48,200 nucleotides of DNA from Lingula anatina (lineage: Eukaryota; Brachiopoda; Lingulata; Lingulida; Lingulidae): NCBI RefSeq assembly GCF_001039355.2, contig NW_019773537.1, positions 31,789 through 79,988 on the forward strand, read 5' to 3'. Positions 29,505-41,312 of this stretch are shown piece by piece. Within the stretch, counting starts at the first letter, position 1. Each line of letters starts with the position of its first letter. The translations under genes and the position numbers were made by a program. The notes beneath the pieces were generated by a model. It saw only the letters and a list, made by a program, of their open reading frames with translations, had not been told where the DNA came from and did not search any database.

Positions 29505-32055
29505 ATTACAAACCTCTTTCTGGAAAGGTTGCCGTGGTAACAGGAGCATCTTGTGGCATTGGTGCTGCCATCTCTCGACAACTGGCTGCTGCTGGTGCCA
29601 AGGTTGCCATGGCAGCAAGGCGGGAGAACTTGTTAAAAGAAATCCAGGATGAAATTTCAAAGGAAGGGGGCGTAGCTCTAGCAGTGAGATGTGATGTTAA
29701 AAACAGAGCTGGGGTAAACTTAATGATTTTATATTGTGAATAACAATGTATTGTATCTTTTCATAGTACAGGGTAAGGGAGTTAATTATCATTGTTTTTA
29801 AACAGTAATTGTCTGTAAGTTTTTTAAAATAGGTTTCAGGTAAAGTCGGCCATAGAAAGTTAAATAAAGCCGCTTTTCCAACATTGCTTTTTGCGATGTT
29901 CAAAGTAAGGTACTATGTACATGTAGTAGCAAAGTGTGTTTATCTGAACACTGAATACAACATACCTGTAGCATGTGCAATATCTGGGATACCTTTAACA
30001 TGAAATCGCCAAGATCATATTATTAAGTGATCCAAGTAATGATAGTGATCTATGAATCAAGAGTACAACACTAAATATCTCTGCATAGGTGAAGGAGCTT
30101 ATTCAGTACACGGAAAGAACCCTGGGTCCCGTGGATATCTTGGTGAACAACGCTGGTTACTGGGCGTTCAGGTGCATGAAGAATCTTCACGAGGAGGAGT
30201 GGGATGAACAGGTGGACGTGAACGTCAAGGTAGAGCCAAAATTGGTTTCAATGTACAGTTGAAGTCATTATTCAAGTTGTTTTGTACCATTTCAATTAAA
30301 CCAATTAGTTCTAAGCGAATTATTGTTTATTTACAGCGCATTCAGAACAAGTTGATCCGTGGACTAACAGATCTGCGGGCCAAATATGGCTGACTCCCTG
30401 ATGAACACACGCCATTAAACGGTTTAAACCTCGGTTTAATTGCTAGGCCCGCAGGTTTAATTGCTAGGCCCCTGCAGCGACGGCGCGTGTGGAGGAGGGG
30501 AGGCTATCGGGAGATTAAACGGCTTGCTTTTAAGTGGGTCGGCCATATTTAGTCCGAGGATCAACTGTTCTGAATGCACTCTTAGATTGCCATCCGTCTT
30601 CCAGGCTTTCTCAGAAAGATACATTAACATGGGCTTTCTCGTTTTGAAAGTCTGAATTTGGAGAGATAGTTATCTATTGCTTTGAAGATATATATTTAGA
30701 ACAAAACAACGTTGGGTCATTTTCAAATGTGTATCAACACCTTTTAGATAAACATTTAAGAATCTGTTAAGGATCTTCTCATACAGGGGCTGTTGAACTG
30801 CATTGGAGCTGTGATCTCAGGGATGTGTGAAAGGAAAAGTGGTCATATCGTCAACATGTCGTCAGACTGTGTAAAGCAGGTAGGCCTAATCCTGTCAGCA
30901 CTCTCTGTAAAATATGAAAGCGTAAAACGCCCGAATTTGAACCTACCACTCGGCCTTCCGATTCAGACAAAAAATTCCATGATTTATTTATCGAGATTTT
31001 AGTTATATATTTTTGACAAAATTGTGTCGGATCAAATCAGTTCGCACCTTCTTTATTCTACAAATCTGCGTCCATTCTTTACCTCAGAGTGTATTGAACA
31101 TTCCCGATTTTGTAAATTTAACAGTAAGCTTTCAAGAGTACTTGTTATTCAGTGCAGTTCAGGTAAAACGTTGGTTTCTTGGAACCTTTGTAAAGAATCA
31201 TTAAAATGTCTCCCCCCATCCCCACCCCCGTTTTATTAAACAAATGTCTTTGCCTTTTTCTAAACAATTAATACAGTGTCGTATACTCTGAACTCAACGT
31301 AATAGGCTTCTCAATTAATTACTTTAAAGTAATTAAAATTTCATTAGAAATTGAGTTTTGCATACTTGTATCTGACATTATATTGATTCCGTTTATATGC
31401 ACACGGAGTCAAGCTACGCCTTATGGCCCTATGACATTCCAGCCTTTCGTAGGGTTAGCCGTGTACGCAGGGTCGAAGTACTTCCTAGAGGGTATGTCAC
31501 GGACGCTTCGTCAGGAAGTTTGTAAGGATGGTGTTCGCGTTACTTGTGTTCAGCCTGGTGACGTTGACACGCCTGGGGCCGTCAAGACTTTGATGACTTT
31601 AGAAGATGAGCAGGTGAAACACATTTACGGCTTTAAAAAGGCAAACCATGCGTACTACATCTTTATGTCACGGAAAAATTAAACCCAGAGGAGGATGTAA
31701 TGATGCATGAGTTCCAGCTTTTACTGCCACGAGTGAATTTCACCATTCTGTATATCTCGAGGCATTACAAGAATGACTCAAAATATAACGAACTCAGAAC
31801 CTAGTTAATGGATCATAATTATATAAATGGGTATATGTGTTGGGTACGGTAAACTACAACCGAGAGAATAACAAATTAATGGACCGATAATGTATCAATA
31901 TATTATTGCAATTTCAGTGTAAAGCACTGTACAGCTACCCACACCCAGCTCTGGAACCTGAAGTCATCGCACAGGCAGTCCTCTACGCAGTCGCGCAGCC
32001 AGATCACGTGGCCGTCAACGAGATTCTCGTGGAGCCCAGAGAGTGCCCGCTGTAG
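29505..32055 (+). CDS. Classical SDR oxidoreductase, SDR1 (diverged copy)
   Basis: Visible exons are 29505-29713, 30089-30229, 30787-30879, 31443-31613 and 31918-32055, all GT-AG and in one frame. The first exon enters in phase 1, so a short upstream exon with the start codon is missing. Counting from the first whole codon, it has TGASCGIG (12-19), Arg38-Arg39 after the second strand (NADP preference), NNAG (89-92), Ser142 and YAGSK (155-159). These are the Rossmann and catalytic motifs of classical NAD(P)H-dependent SDRs. The C-terminal NEILVEPRE resembles YdfG-type hydroxy-acid/serine dehydrogenases; the substrate is unknown. Odd points: Ser16 became Cys, the usual S-x-x-G after the catalytic Ser is S-D-C-V, and two residues are missing in the last exon (YPHPALEP against [10 protein letters not shown]). 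It is probably still coding, since no stop or frameshift was seen. Confidence 0.8.
30334..30581. mobile_element. PIF/Harbinger-like MITE in SDR1 intron, 248 bp
   Basis: Left end CAGCGCATTCAGAACAAGTT and right end (reverse complement) GAGTGCATTCAGAACAGTTG form inverted arms of about 32 bp. TTA flanks both sides (30331-30333 and 30582-30584). SDR2 and SDR3 lack the element at the matching intron site. A TTA duplication fits PIF/Harbinger elements. It has no coding capacity. Confidence 0.7.
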
Positions 32056-33480
32056 TTTACTTTGTACTGCATAGTTCATGCATATGTTTTAATAGACTAA
32101 AATATCAACAACAAAGTATAAGGGGATTATTCTTTGCTTCGATCGTCAATGTTAAGTACAGGTAATATATCAGAGCACGGGATTTCAACAGAATGTACTA
32201 AACTCTCTACAAACATCGGGCTTGCAGAAAGCATATGCAATTACATGATTTGCCCCCAGAGTGGGTCCGCCGCATCCGCCGGCTCCACCGCATGTTGGCG
32301 AATAGGCCTACAAGTGCTTATTTTTTGTATTATCCATACGGTTTAAGGGTTGTGTTGTGTTATACAGTGTATTTCATAAGGTACAATGTCAGACTGCACA
32401 GTTAATGGTGAAATATTAAATGTGATATATCTCTAGAAATAGCATGGATACATTGTAGGCCTATATGTACCGGTACCTGTACACCCGTTGTCACTCTTAA
32501 ACTTTATCTCCCAATGGGGATCCAAATATGACCTTAAATTTGAACTGTGACCTAATTTTTATCATGAAATGCACTTTGCAGACTTTTTGCCTTTAAATCT
32601 CCAAAACTATAGGAGATATAGGCTTGAAGATACTGATGAAATCATATATTCGGAATCTAGACATGATCCTGATTAGATCTTTGACCTATTTGACACCGTA
32701 AAGGGCACTTTTTCTCCCAATTTTTTGCCTTTATGTCCCCAAATTTATAAAATAAAAACTGATAGTTACTAGTTGACTTAAATGCGGAATCATACACAAG
32801 GAATACAAAACACAGTTGTCTCTACATAGCCGCCTGTCGTCGCCGTCGCCGTGTACTTTCAGGGAAAACACGATAATTGGAAAACTGCATGCTTGACCAT
32901 TTGTCTTCAAACTTAAAGAACTGACGAAATTTTCATAAAATGAGTGTGATTAGCAATATTTTCCAAAAGTTATGCTGTTTTCTTTTATCTCCAAAACCGA
33001 AGGAATTATTGGAAAAGTTTCTATAGAAGTCTGACTGCAAGTTATATGTGGAGATTTGACCTTGATTATGACCTTGAATTTGACCTTTAACCTATGAGTT
33101 TAGGTCAAATTGACCAAACCTTTATAAAAAAATTTAATTTTCTGTGGTTTTATTTAATATGGTGAGAAGTTACACTTGGGGTCTCCTTTCATCATCCTGC
33201 ATTTGGACTCAATCATTTTCATGGGAGAAACAGCCAACCGATGCCGAAACTGAAAACCCTCTTTAATTCTGGAACCGAGAGCTATAGACCTATTGTTTGT
33301 AGCATTTTGTAGAGCAAATGCGACACAGGAAGTTGAATCGTTTTTTTTTTTTTTAAACATATTAGGTTTGGCGTTATTTTAAAAAGTACAATGTCGTAAT
33401 GGTCAACGGCAAAAATATTTCAAAATAAAATGTGAAATATTCCAAAACTAGAAGAGATACTCCCATAGTTCACTATTGAA
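32056..33480. other. SDR1 3' flank
   Basis: No gene. From about 32490 to 33120 there are several GACCTT(G/T)AA(T)TTTGACC and TCTCCAAAAC.ATAGGAG-type phrases, a low-grade repetitive stretch of unknown class. A T run lies at about 33341-33353. Confidence 0.4.
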
Positions 33481-34340
33481 CTTGAATAGTAAGTCATATA
33501 TTGACATCTTTATGTTATTATTTTTTTATCATTATTATTATTATTATTATTATTACACTTGTTTACCAGCTGATTACCTTCACACTGTTGTTTTTTAATC
33601 CAATAAGTTCACGCTTAATTCTTTCTTCGCGGAAACATGGAAATTTGGTTGCAATTACATGTATATTACTTGTGATATTGCTGTTCTTAAGCACCCTCTA
33701 GCGATGATTTACAAAATTTACAAACAATGTACTGTATGATGTGTTTATCAACCACAATAGGGTGACCTGGCAAGTACATGTACGTGGCATTGCATTCTAG
33801 CAGAGGAAATCATATATTAAAGTCCAATTGCAATATTCTTTAGGATGCAGACGTCTGCAAGAGGTGAGTTCAAGCACCACCTGAGTAAACGGAGGTGTTA
33901 AATTTATACTTGGATTTTTTTATGCCTATAGTACATAACAGGGGCGAATCCAGTGATATTTTTGACAGTCTTCCATACTATATTTGTTGACCCATCCTCC
34001 ATTTTTTGACCGTCTTCCGACTGACAAAATAGATACCCATTAATGTAAACTTGAAAATCTGACCATCTTCCGGAAGACTCAGAAGACAGTCTAAATCCGC
34101 CCCTGCATAGGGCGCTTTCAGTCGGATCAGTGCAATAGAACCTGGATTTTCACAATTTCTGAACTGCACCCACATCTGTTAAATGTCGCTTTACCTAGGT
34201 CACACATTGTTATGAGTGTTTTTAAAATGGGTGTTTTATATTGCATTGTTGAAGACATTTTGTCTAAGTACAAGTACCGTAGATGACATCTATAGTTGAC
34301 TGAAACCTGGATGTACCTGCAAACACTTAAATGTACATCA
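33480..34340. repeat. Duplicated spacer block (unit 1)
   Basis: Matches 40560-41130 downstream of SDR2, starting with an (ATT)n microsatellite (about 33529-33556; partner about 40582-40617). It continues through GCGCCCTCTAGCGATGATTT-like and GGCGCTTTCAGTCGGATCAG blocks. It shows that the duplicated SDR unit extends well beyond the gene. Unit 1 has an extra 167-bp insertion (33939-34105). Confidence 0.7.
33939..34105. mobile_element. Small TIR element, 167 bp, hAT-like ends
   Basis: Begins CAGGGGCGAATCCAG and ends with the near complement ATCCGCCCCTG. Internal GTCTTCC/GGAAGAC words also face each other. The homologous spacer downstream of SDR2 lacks it. CAGGGG-type ends are common in hAT elements, but no clear 8-bp duplication was seen. 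Confidence 0.6.
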
Positions 34341-34426
34341 CCTCGAAGCATTTCGTCTAATGGGAGCTGAGACTGGTGGTGGGGGGAGGGGGGTCCGGGT
34401 TCATTGCACGCGTCGCTGATGCTTAA

Positions 34427-34644
34427 ACCCCCTTTACACTGGACGGCGTCCTTTCTGCGTCCATTCTGCGACCATGAAATTTGGCATCGCTCTGGTCTAA
34501 ATAAGGAGGCACGAGCATTGATTCTGTAGCAGAATGAATGCTCAATGATCGGCCAGTTGTCGGCATGTAAAGTATTATTTTTTAACTCTCAAATGGGGCT
34601 GTACTGCTGGACGCAGAAAGGACGCCGTCCAGTGTAAAGGGGGC
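34427..34644. mobile_element. TTAA-flanked MITE, 218 bp
   Basis: Inverted arms read CCCCCTTTACACTGGACGGC at the left and its exact complement at the right, extending through a CGTCCTTTCTGCGTCC block (over 35 bp). TTAA lies on both sides (34423-34426 and 34645-34648). TTAA targets are used by piggyBac and Kolobok-type transposases. No coding capacity. Confidence 0.75.
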
Positions 34645-34773
34645 TTAAAGTGAAGCTCATACAAAGTCCTGCGTCTGCTCTATATAATATACCGGCGATA
34701 TTCTATAGGTACGGGTTGGCTTGAAAGGAAATACACGTGTGCACACCGGCCCTTTGTGTAACAGGTACATGTA

Positions 34774-35403
34774 TACTGAACAAAAATATAAACGTATGAA
34801 AGAATATGTTGATTTATTTTCATGTATGGAACTAGAGTATATATCCAACAATAACAGCATATTTTCCTCAACAAATAGACATCACTTTGAGAGCATTACA
34901 GGAAGTTTAAAGGTACATACGAACCGAGCATCGGTGGAGCGTGGATTCCCAGTAACACATGTAAACCACTTCTACTAGATTCTTATATGACTCGAATTAA
35001 TTCGACATGCCAAGGGATAAACTGAATAGATCACTAGATCAGCCATAAAAGACCTTTAGACTGCTCCTTTCTTTAAATTTTTGGTTGTAAATTTAACCTA
35101 CATGTACTTTCATGACCTACTTTCCTGCCCCATTGACATGCAGCTTAGAATGCCAGCAGAAAAATCCGTTCAAACATCATTTTCGGGTAAAATTAAACAA
35201 TGCCTTTTGGTAATTCTCTTAGTTATACTACTTGAAACTATATGCTGGCATTTGGTTGGTTTTTGTGACAAAAAATTGACTTTGTATGCATCTTTAAATG
35301 CATAGTCCAAGAGTTAGGGCATCAACCTCACCATGGGGGTCACAGATACTAATAACGACTATGGCCACCAACTGACCATTTTAGTTTATATTTTTGTTCA
35401 GTG
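34774..35403. mobile_element. TA-flanked TIR element, about 630 bp
   Basis: Ends are TACTGAACAAAAATATAAAC and, reversed, CACTGAACAAAAATATAAAC, next to TA on each side (34772-34773 and 35404-35405). This fits a non-autonomous Tc1/mariner-type element. Its inside (about 34915-35300) is repeated in inverted orientation at 5565-5957. Open frames inside are short and unlike transposases. Confidence 0.65.
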
Positions 35404-35703
35404 TACATACGGAAACCTTTGCCCTGCCCGGAAAATTCTGTAGGAACAAATTAAAGGAATTAGTCTACATGTTATAATGCGTATTTAAGCAAAGTAAGGA
35501 AAAAATAATAAAAAAGAAGAAATTATTTTGCGAATACTGTCATCATAGCGAGTGTTGTTGTGTCTTTAAAAAACTTAAAGTTATAACGCTTCACTTTTTA
35601 TGATTTATGTTTCCACATGGGGTATTGAGTAAGAAGTTTTGAAGTTCCTTTACTAGTAAAAATGATGTTATTTACGTCGTCTTTATCAAGGTCCTCCTAT
35701 ATA

Positions 35704-35941
35704 CACACACTGGACAATAGAAGTGTCACCCCTACTGAACCAATACTTTGGGGGAGATAAATGACTGTTGAATTATATGCTCCTGGTATCATTTTATTAA
35801 CATCAAATTTCACAAAAAGACCAACAATACAATTCTATGGTACAGCGGTTTTATGCTCATTGGTCACATTATAAGTAGACCAGACATTATAACTTTGATT
35901 ACTCTGATTCAGGGGGTGACACTTCTTTTGTCCAGTGTGTG
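35704..35941. mobile_element. TA-flanked MITE upstream of SDR2, 238 bp
   Basis: Ends CACACACTGGACAATAGAAG and, reversed, CACACACTGGACAAAAGAAG form arms of about 30 bp, next to TA on both sides (35702-35703, 35942-35943). The matching place upstream of SDR3 (about 43190-43205) lacks it. Tc1/mariner-like by target site. Confidence 0.75.
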
Positions 35942-36115
35942 TACATGTACATGTACTGGTACAAAGAGGTTCTCTGCTGTACTCATCGTACGCTTGCTCT
36001 CGACCCTAAATTTGCTCAATTCTAACAGTTGGTGTGCCGCCAGTCAATGATATCAAATTAGAAGGCTTTGAATTAAGTTTTATTCATTAAACAGAAAATT
36101 TAATACATTTTTCAG

Positions 36116-38913
36116 ATGACAAACCTCTTTCTGGAAAGGTTGCCGTGGTAACAGGAGCCTCTAGTGGCATCGGTGCTGCCATCTCTCGTCAACTGGCTGC
36201 TGCTGGTGCCAAGGTTGCCATGGCAGCAAGGCGAGAGAACTTGTTAAAAGAAATCCAGGATGAAATTTCAAAGGAAGGAGGCGTGGCTCTAGCAGTGAAA
36301 TGCGATGTTACGAACAGAGCTGAGGTAAAAAGGGTGTAACATTGTGTATGAACGAGATGCCAGTCGTGTTATGAATTGGGGCAGGAAATTTTCGCAAATA
36401 TTCGCCTTTGGCAATATTTTTATAATTTCAAGAAATAAAACAGAGAAAAAGATTTGTTAGGGATTAACGAGAGGGAAAGGCGGCGAGTTCTATGCGGCAT
36501 CTTCCTGTACAGTTCTTCAAAGGGAAAGCAACGTTGTTCTTTACATGGCAAGACTACTGTGTATGCTTATACCTTGTACCTGAATAGTGGGGGTCCTTAA
36601 AATGAAGTTTTCCAAAGTATTCTTAAAATGGTTAAATTGTTATTGATAATGATAATCTAAAAAACCTAGCATTGAAAGAGTACAATTCTAAATATCTCCG
36701 CATAGGTGAAGGAGCTTATTCAGCACACGGAAAGCACCCTGGGTCCCGTGGATATTTTGGTGAACAACGCGGGTATCTGGGTGATAAGGTGTATGAAAAA
36801 CCTTCACGAGGAGGAGTGGGATCAGCAAGTAGACGTGAACATCAAGGTAGGGCCAAAATGGGTTTTAAAGTACTGGCAGTCAGTAATTATCGACAATCCT
36901 CAAGTTTGGACTGGGACTGGTTTTTTGTACCATTTCAATTAAACATTGTTCTAAGCGAATTATTATATATTTAGAAAACCATGATTCTTTCTTGCTGAAC
37001 ATGAAGGAAACGCCAACATAGGCTATATTTATTTGATTGTTATTTTCTAGTTTGAGGGTATTTTAGGGCCATTTGTGGCGTTGGAGCCTTCTCAAATGTG
37101 TATAAACACCTTAAATACCTTAAAGAATCTTTGCGAATCTTCTTCTACAGGGAGTGTTGAACTGTATTGGAGCTGTGATCTCCGGGATGTGTGAAAGGAA
37201 AAGAGGTCATATCGTCAACATGTCGTCACAAAATGGAAAGACGGTAATAGTTAATTGCCAGCTCTCCCTTCTGTATGAAAGATGAAAGTTGGAGAATCCG
37301 ATTCAGTCAGAAAGCCTGTTGACCTATCAGTTTTCAGAGTTGCAAAAATAATCCTTGGTGATTTTCATCATTTTGTTACACACTTGGTTAACTTGAACCT
37401 ATTTTGCTTAGTAAATCAGTTTGTTCTTACGTCCCTCATTCTGCAAATCAAATCACCTACAACTATTCATTCAATAGCAATTTTACTTCAAAAAGTGCAA
37501 GGAACCTTGTCATCAAATTCATACTATTCAAAACCCAGTTACTTGTCATTTTTTATATTCATAGCACCACCGTAACCGCATTGAAACAAATTCGTCTAAA
37601 CAAATTTTATATACCAGTAGTTACGTACGCTACACTGAAGGTAATGCACATGTAGAGCTCTAATAACTTCATGAAATTTAACGCGTTTTACATATTTGGA
37701 TCAGACATGCAGCAAACCTTCAATTTAATTCAGTTCTGTTGAAATGCACATTAATCCATTGCATATAGTACTATGGCATTACAGCCTTTGGTAGGGATAG
37801 CCGTTTACACAGGGTCGAAGTTCTTCGTAGAGGGGATGTCACGGACGATCCGTCAAGAAGTTTGTAAGGATGGCGTACGTGTTACTTGTATTCAGCCTGG
37901 TGAAGTTGAAACGCCCGGTTTCGGCAGGTATTTAATGACAATGGAAGATGAGCAGGTAAAACCTTTAAAGACATACTATGTCCACAAGATTTCTTATTGC
38001 CCCCTTTTAAAGTACAAATCGATAATTGATATACATGTACATGACATGCTACATCAATTTATCGTCAAATCAAATTAAGGGTTACAAGTTAATTTGCATT
38101 TGTTTTATAACCAGTGATTGTGCTACACTTAAATGTATACGTTATGTCAGTGGTTGCATTGTTTATATCGTGTAAAGCATAACGGAATTAAGAGAATTGG
38201 GGCAGCATACTGTACTGCAGATTAATTACATGTACACAAAACATGTGACAGTTGAAGGCTTCAGAAAACCGAAGAACTAAAATATCTCGTACCGTGCATA
38301 TTAAGAGTGTAGGTTTTACAATACACTGTATCTTGCCATTTAGTTAAAATGGTCGTTTGGGATTGTGAACGACTTAAACTGCGATTTCATGGCGCGAAAG
38401 TCAAAATACTTGCTGCGAGCACCGCAATATTTATTTCAAACGATTTGGTCAGCTTTAGATCGGGTCTGTCGCTGGTTAGGTACGAAAACTGCACGCCAAG
38501 CTTTCAGAAAGTCTAAAATAGTAACAAATAGGATAAAGTAAAAGTAGATTCCATGAAATTTTGGTTTAGTAGTTAATTTAGAAGCCCGTGGCTCGAGATT
38601 ACTAACGGCATTTTTTGTTTGTGAGGCCTAAATATCAAAATGGCATTTCGGCTGGCATTTGCTTCCGCGATTGTTTTGTTTGCAGAATAGATGAAGCAAA
38701 TTCTCTTTGAGAAGAGCATTATAAAAACCAGTGACCTAGAGCGTGCAAAAAATATTATTATCATTTCAGTGTAAACAGCTGTACACTTACCCTCGCCCTT
38801 ACCAAATTCTGGAACCTGAAGTCATCGCACAGGCAGTCCTCTACGCAGTCACGCAGCCGGAGCACGTGGCCATCAACGAGATTCTTGTGCAGCCCAGGGA
38901 GGCCCCGCTGTAG
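36116..38913 (+). CDS. Classical SDR oxidoreductase, SDR2
   Basis: Visible exons are 36116-36324, 36706-36846, 37151-37243, 37785-37955 and 38770-38913, in one frame, with the same phases as SDR1 and SDR3. An upstream first exon is missing: exon 36116 starts with two bases of a split codon, and its ATG is out of frame. Counted from the first whole codon, 251 residues are visible. They include TGASSGIG (12-19), Arg38-Arg39 (NADP preference), Asp63, NNAG (89-92), catalytic Ser142 with the S-x-x-G pattern, Tyr155 and Lys159 in YTGSK, and PGEVETPG after the sixth strand. The C-terminus [12 protein letters not shown] resembles YdfG-type enzymes. It is probably a soluble NADP(H)-dependent alcohol or hydroxy-acid dehydrogenase; the substrate cannot be named. 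All catalytic residues are present. Confidence 0.88.
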
Positions 38914-40584
38914 TTCATACCACTTGTTTAGTGTTTGGTATCTAATTAGAAAGCGGTGTTAGCAACAAGATACATATTTGGGAATTATTATCGGTCATCA
39001 TATTCAAGGGACTCGTACCTTGTTTAGAGCAAATGCCAAGACAAGTGGTTTTATAAACTAGATTCCTCTAAGGTACTGGACTTCACATTAAATCAGGCAG
39101 TATATACAGTATTCTGCTTTCTTTCTGCTATATTAAACCTTTGGACTTTTTCGGCAATTCATTTGAACAGGTATGCTGTTGCGCGCGCTGCTACAATTTG
39201 CATAAAAGCATTAGACTTACCCTTTACCAGGGCCACAGATTGAATTTTCACTAGATATTCACAGATAATGTCTCTGGTTAAATATCGTCAATCTCCTAAC
39301 TGGAAATGTGGAAAATGTGCATATAATATCCGCCACCCTGGCAAAGGGTACATTGGAGTGATGATTTTGCAGCTGCATTGCGCGCAGTGCTGCGTCCTTT
39401 AGCAGAATTTTACAAACTGGTAAATTGGTCAATTTTCGACCAGAAATTTGATGAAGGTAGAGTTTTAATGCTACTTTTTGGCTGAACGAGGGGTTACATT
39501 GGATTATGACTTGGCATATCGACTTTATTTTAGCTCTATAATAATACTACTTGTGATAATAATTATAAGTTTTTTATATGGCGCCTTACAATAATGGATA
39601 GTATAACTGAAATCGTTAAAATGACTAAAATTTTTTAAATCTTAAACACTCATTGGAAACGATTTAAAATTAACACTACTAATCTTATTAAAATATATAA
39701 AAAATCTAAGATATGTAGACAGATTAAAAAATGTGGGTCTTTAGAAGTGATTTAAAATTGTCAGTCTTCTGCTTTTCTAATAAAATTTAATGAAGTAAAG
39801 ATGTTTTAAAATTATTCGTATATGCGTTATTTGAATTCACGCTCGCTTAATATGAAACTTTATCGTAAAGACAAGGTAAAATATAAGTGGCTTAACACAC
39901 ATCCTCTACTTAAGACCTCCGGGAAAGCGTTTTGTCAATAGCGCCCTACTGAGAACGCCCAGGTAATATCAGACTTTAAAACGAATTGTGCGTTTTCGAA
40001 CTCAAGCCTAAGATTTGTGAGCACGAACTTCCAAATTAATGGCTAAAACCAAGCTTTCATGGTACGAATGCGAAATTACTGGCTACGAGCAATATGCTTC
40101 AATCCACAAACCTTTAATCCGTTCGGCAGTTTCCGTACGTGCCGGGGATTGTCGACAGCGCATTACTTCCGTATTGATAAGCAGTATGGATGGTACATTA
40201 CCAGTAGACTAAAGAAACATTAGTTTGATTGGTTTTGAGCCTTTTTTTTATTTTTCATTTATTTTCCCCGGTACATTTCAATCTAGTTTCTCATAACTTA
40301 TTTTCGCTGATTCAGTTGGTCTTCATATTTGCTTCTTAGCCATTAAGGTTTTGTCTCATGAATTTCCGAAAATAATGTGAAGTCGCTGTGACGTTTGCGT
40401 CTGCTCTACCCTTTTAAAGTGTGTTGCACAAAACAATCACATCGCTTTCAGTTTGTTACTAAATTCTTGTAACACGTGTAATTTAATACACATGTAATGT
40501 AATACAGTACTTGCACTTAGTCATACATACATGCACGTATTGAATTGAAATTGATATCCAAATTAATTTTCAATAGTGAATACA

Positions 40585-40618
<34 letters not shown>

Positions 40619-41312
40619 CAAGTAAGCTGATCACGTTCACATTGTTGTTTTTAATCCAACAAGTTCGCGCTTAATTCTTTGTTCGTGTGACAAAACATGG
40701 GAATTTGGTTACAATTATATAACTTCTGATTGCTGTTCTTAAGCGCCCTCTAGCGATGATTTACAAGCAACGCATGATGTGTTTATCAACCCCAATAGGG
40801 TGACCTGGCAGGTTCGTGGCATTGCATTTTAGCAGAGGAAATCATATATTTAAGTTGAATTGCAATATTCTTTAGGATGCAGTCGTCTACAAGAGGTGAG
40901 TTCAAGCACCACCTAAGTAAACGGAGGTGTTAAATTTATACTGGTAGTTTTGATATGCCTACAAAATGTATAGTACATGAGGCGCTTTCAGTCGGATCAG
41001 TGCAACAGAACTTTGATTTTCACAATGTTTGAATATCGCTTTATCTAGGTCACACATTATTATGCGTGTTTTTATAATGGGTGTTTCATATTGCATTGTT
41101 GAAAACATTTTGTCTAAGTACATGTAGATGGGGTCTATAGCTGACTGGTTTTTTGTTAAAATCTCTTAAGAGATTTTAACTGACGGAGCCCTCTTTGACT
41201 CTGCATAGTCACGCGATATCGAGCGAGATTTTATGGCGACCTACTTAAAACCGCGCGAAAAGCAGACAACAACAACACTTTATAACAATAACATTAGATT
41301 CATAAGATATAT
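38914..41312. other. SDR2 3' flank and spacer
   Basis: The first 450 bases or so match the sequence after SDR3 (47650-48110). From 40560 to about 41130 it matches the spacer after SDR1, with an (ATT)n run at 40582-40617. A 26-bp perfect palindrome lies at 41155-41180. No gene was seen. Confidence 0.5.

Noticed and set aside
36116-36118. ATG at the start of the first visible SDR2 exon as start codon
   Set aside because: It is out of frame with the SDR protein, and SDR1 has ATT at the same place.
36672-36974. Open frame overlapping SDR2 exon 3 in another frame, with a similar one at 45480-45683
   Set aside because: It reads the SDR exon out of frame and runs through the donor into the intron.
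39559-39620. TATGGCGCCTTACAATAATG stretch resembling a common invertebrate repeat
   Set aside because: No second copy in the window and no ends visible, so it cannot be supported as an element.
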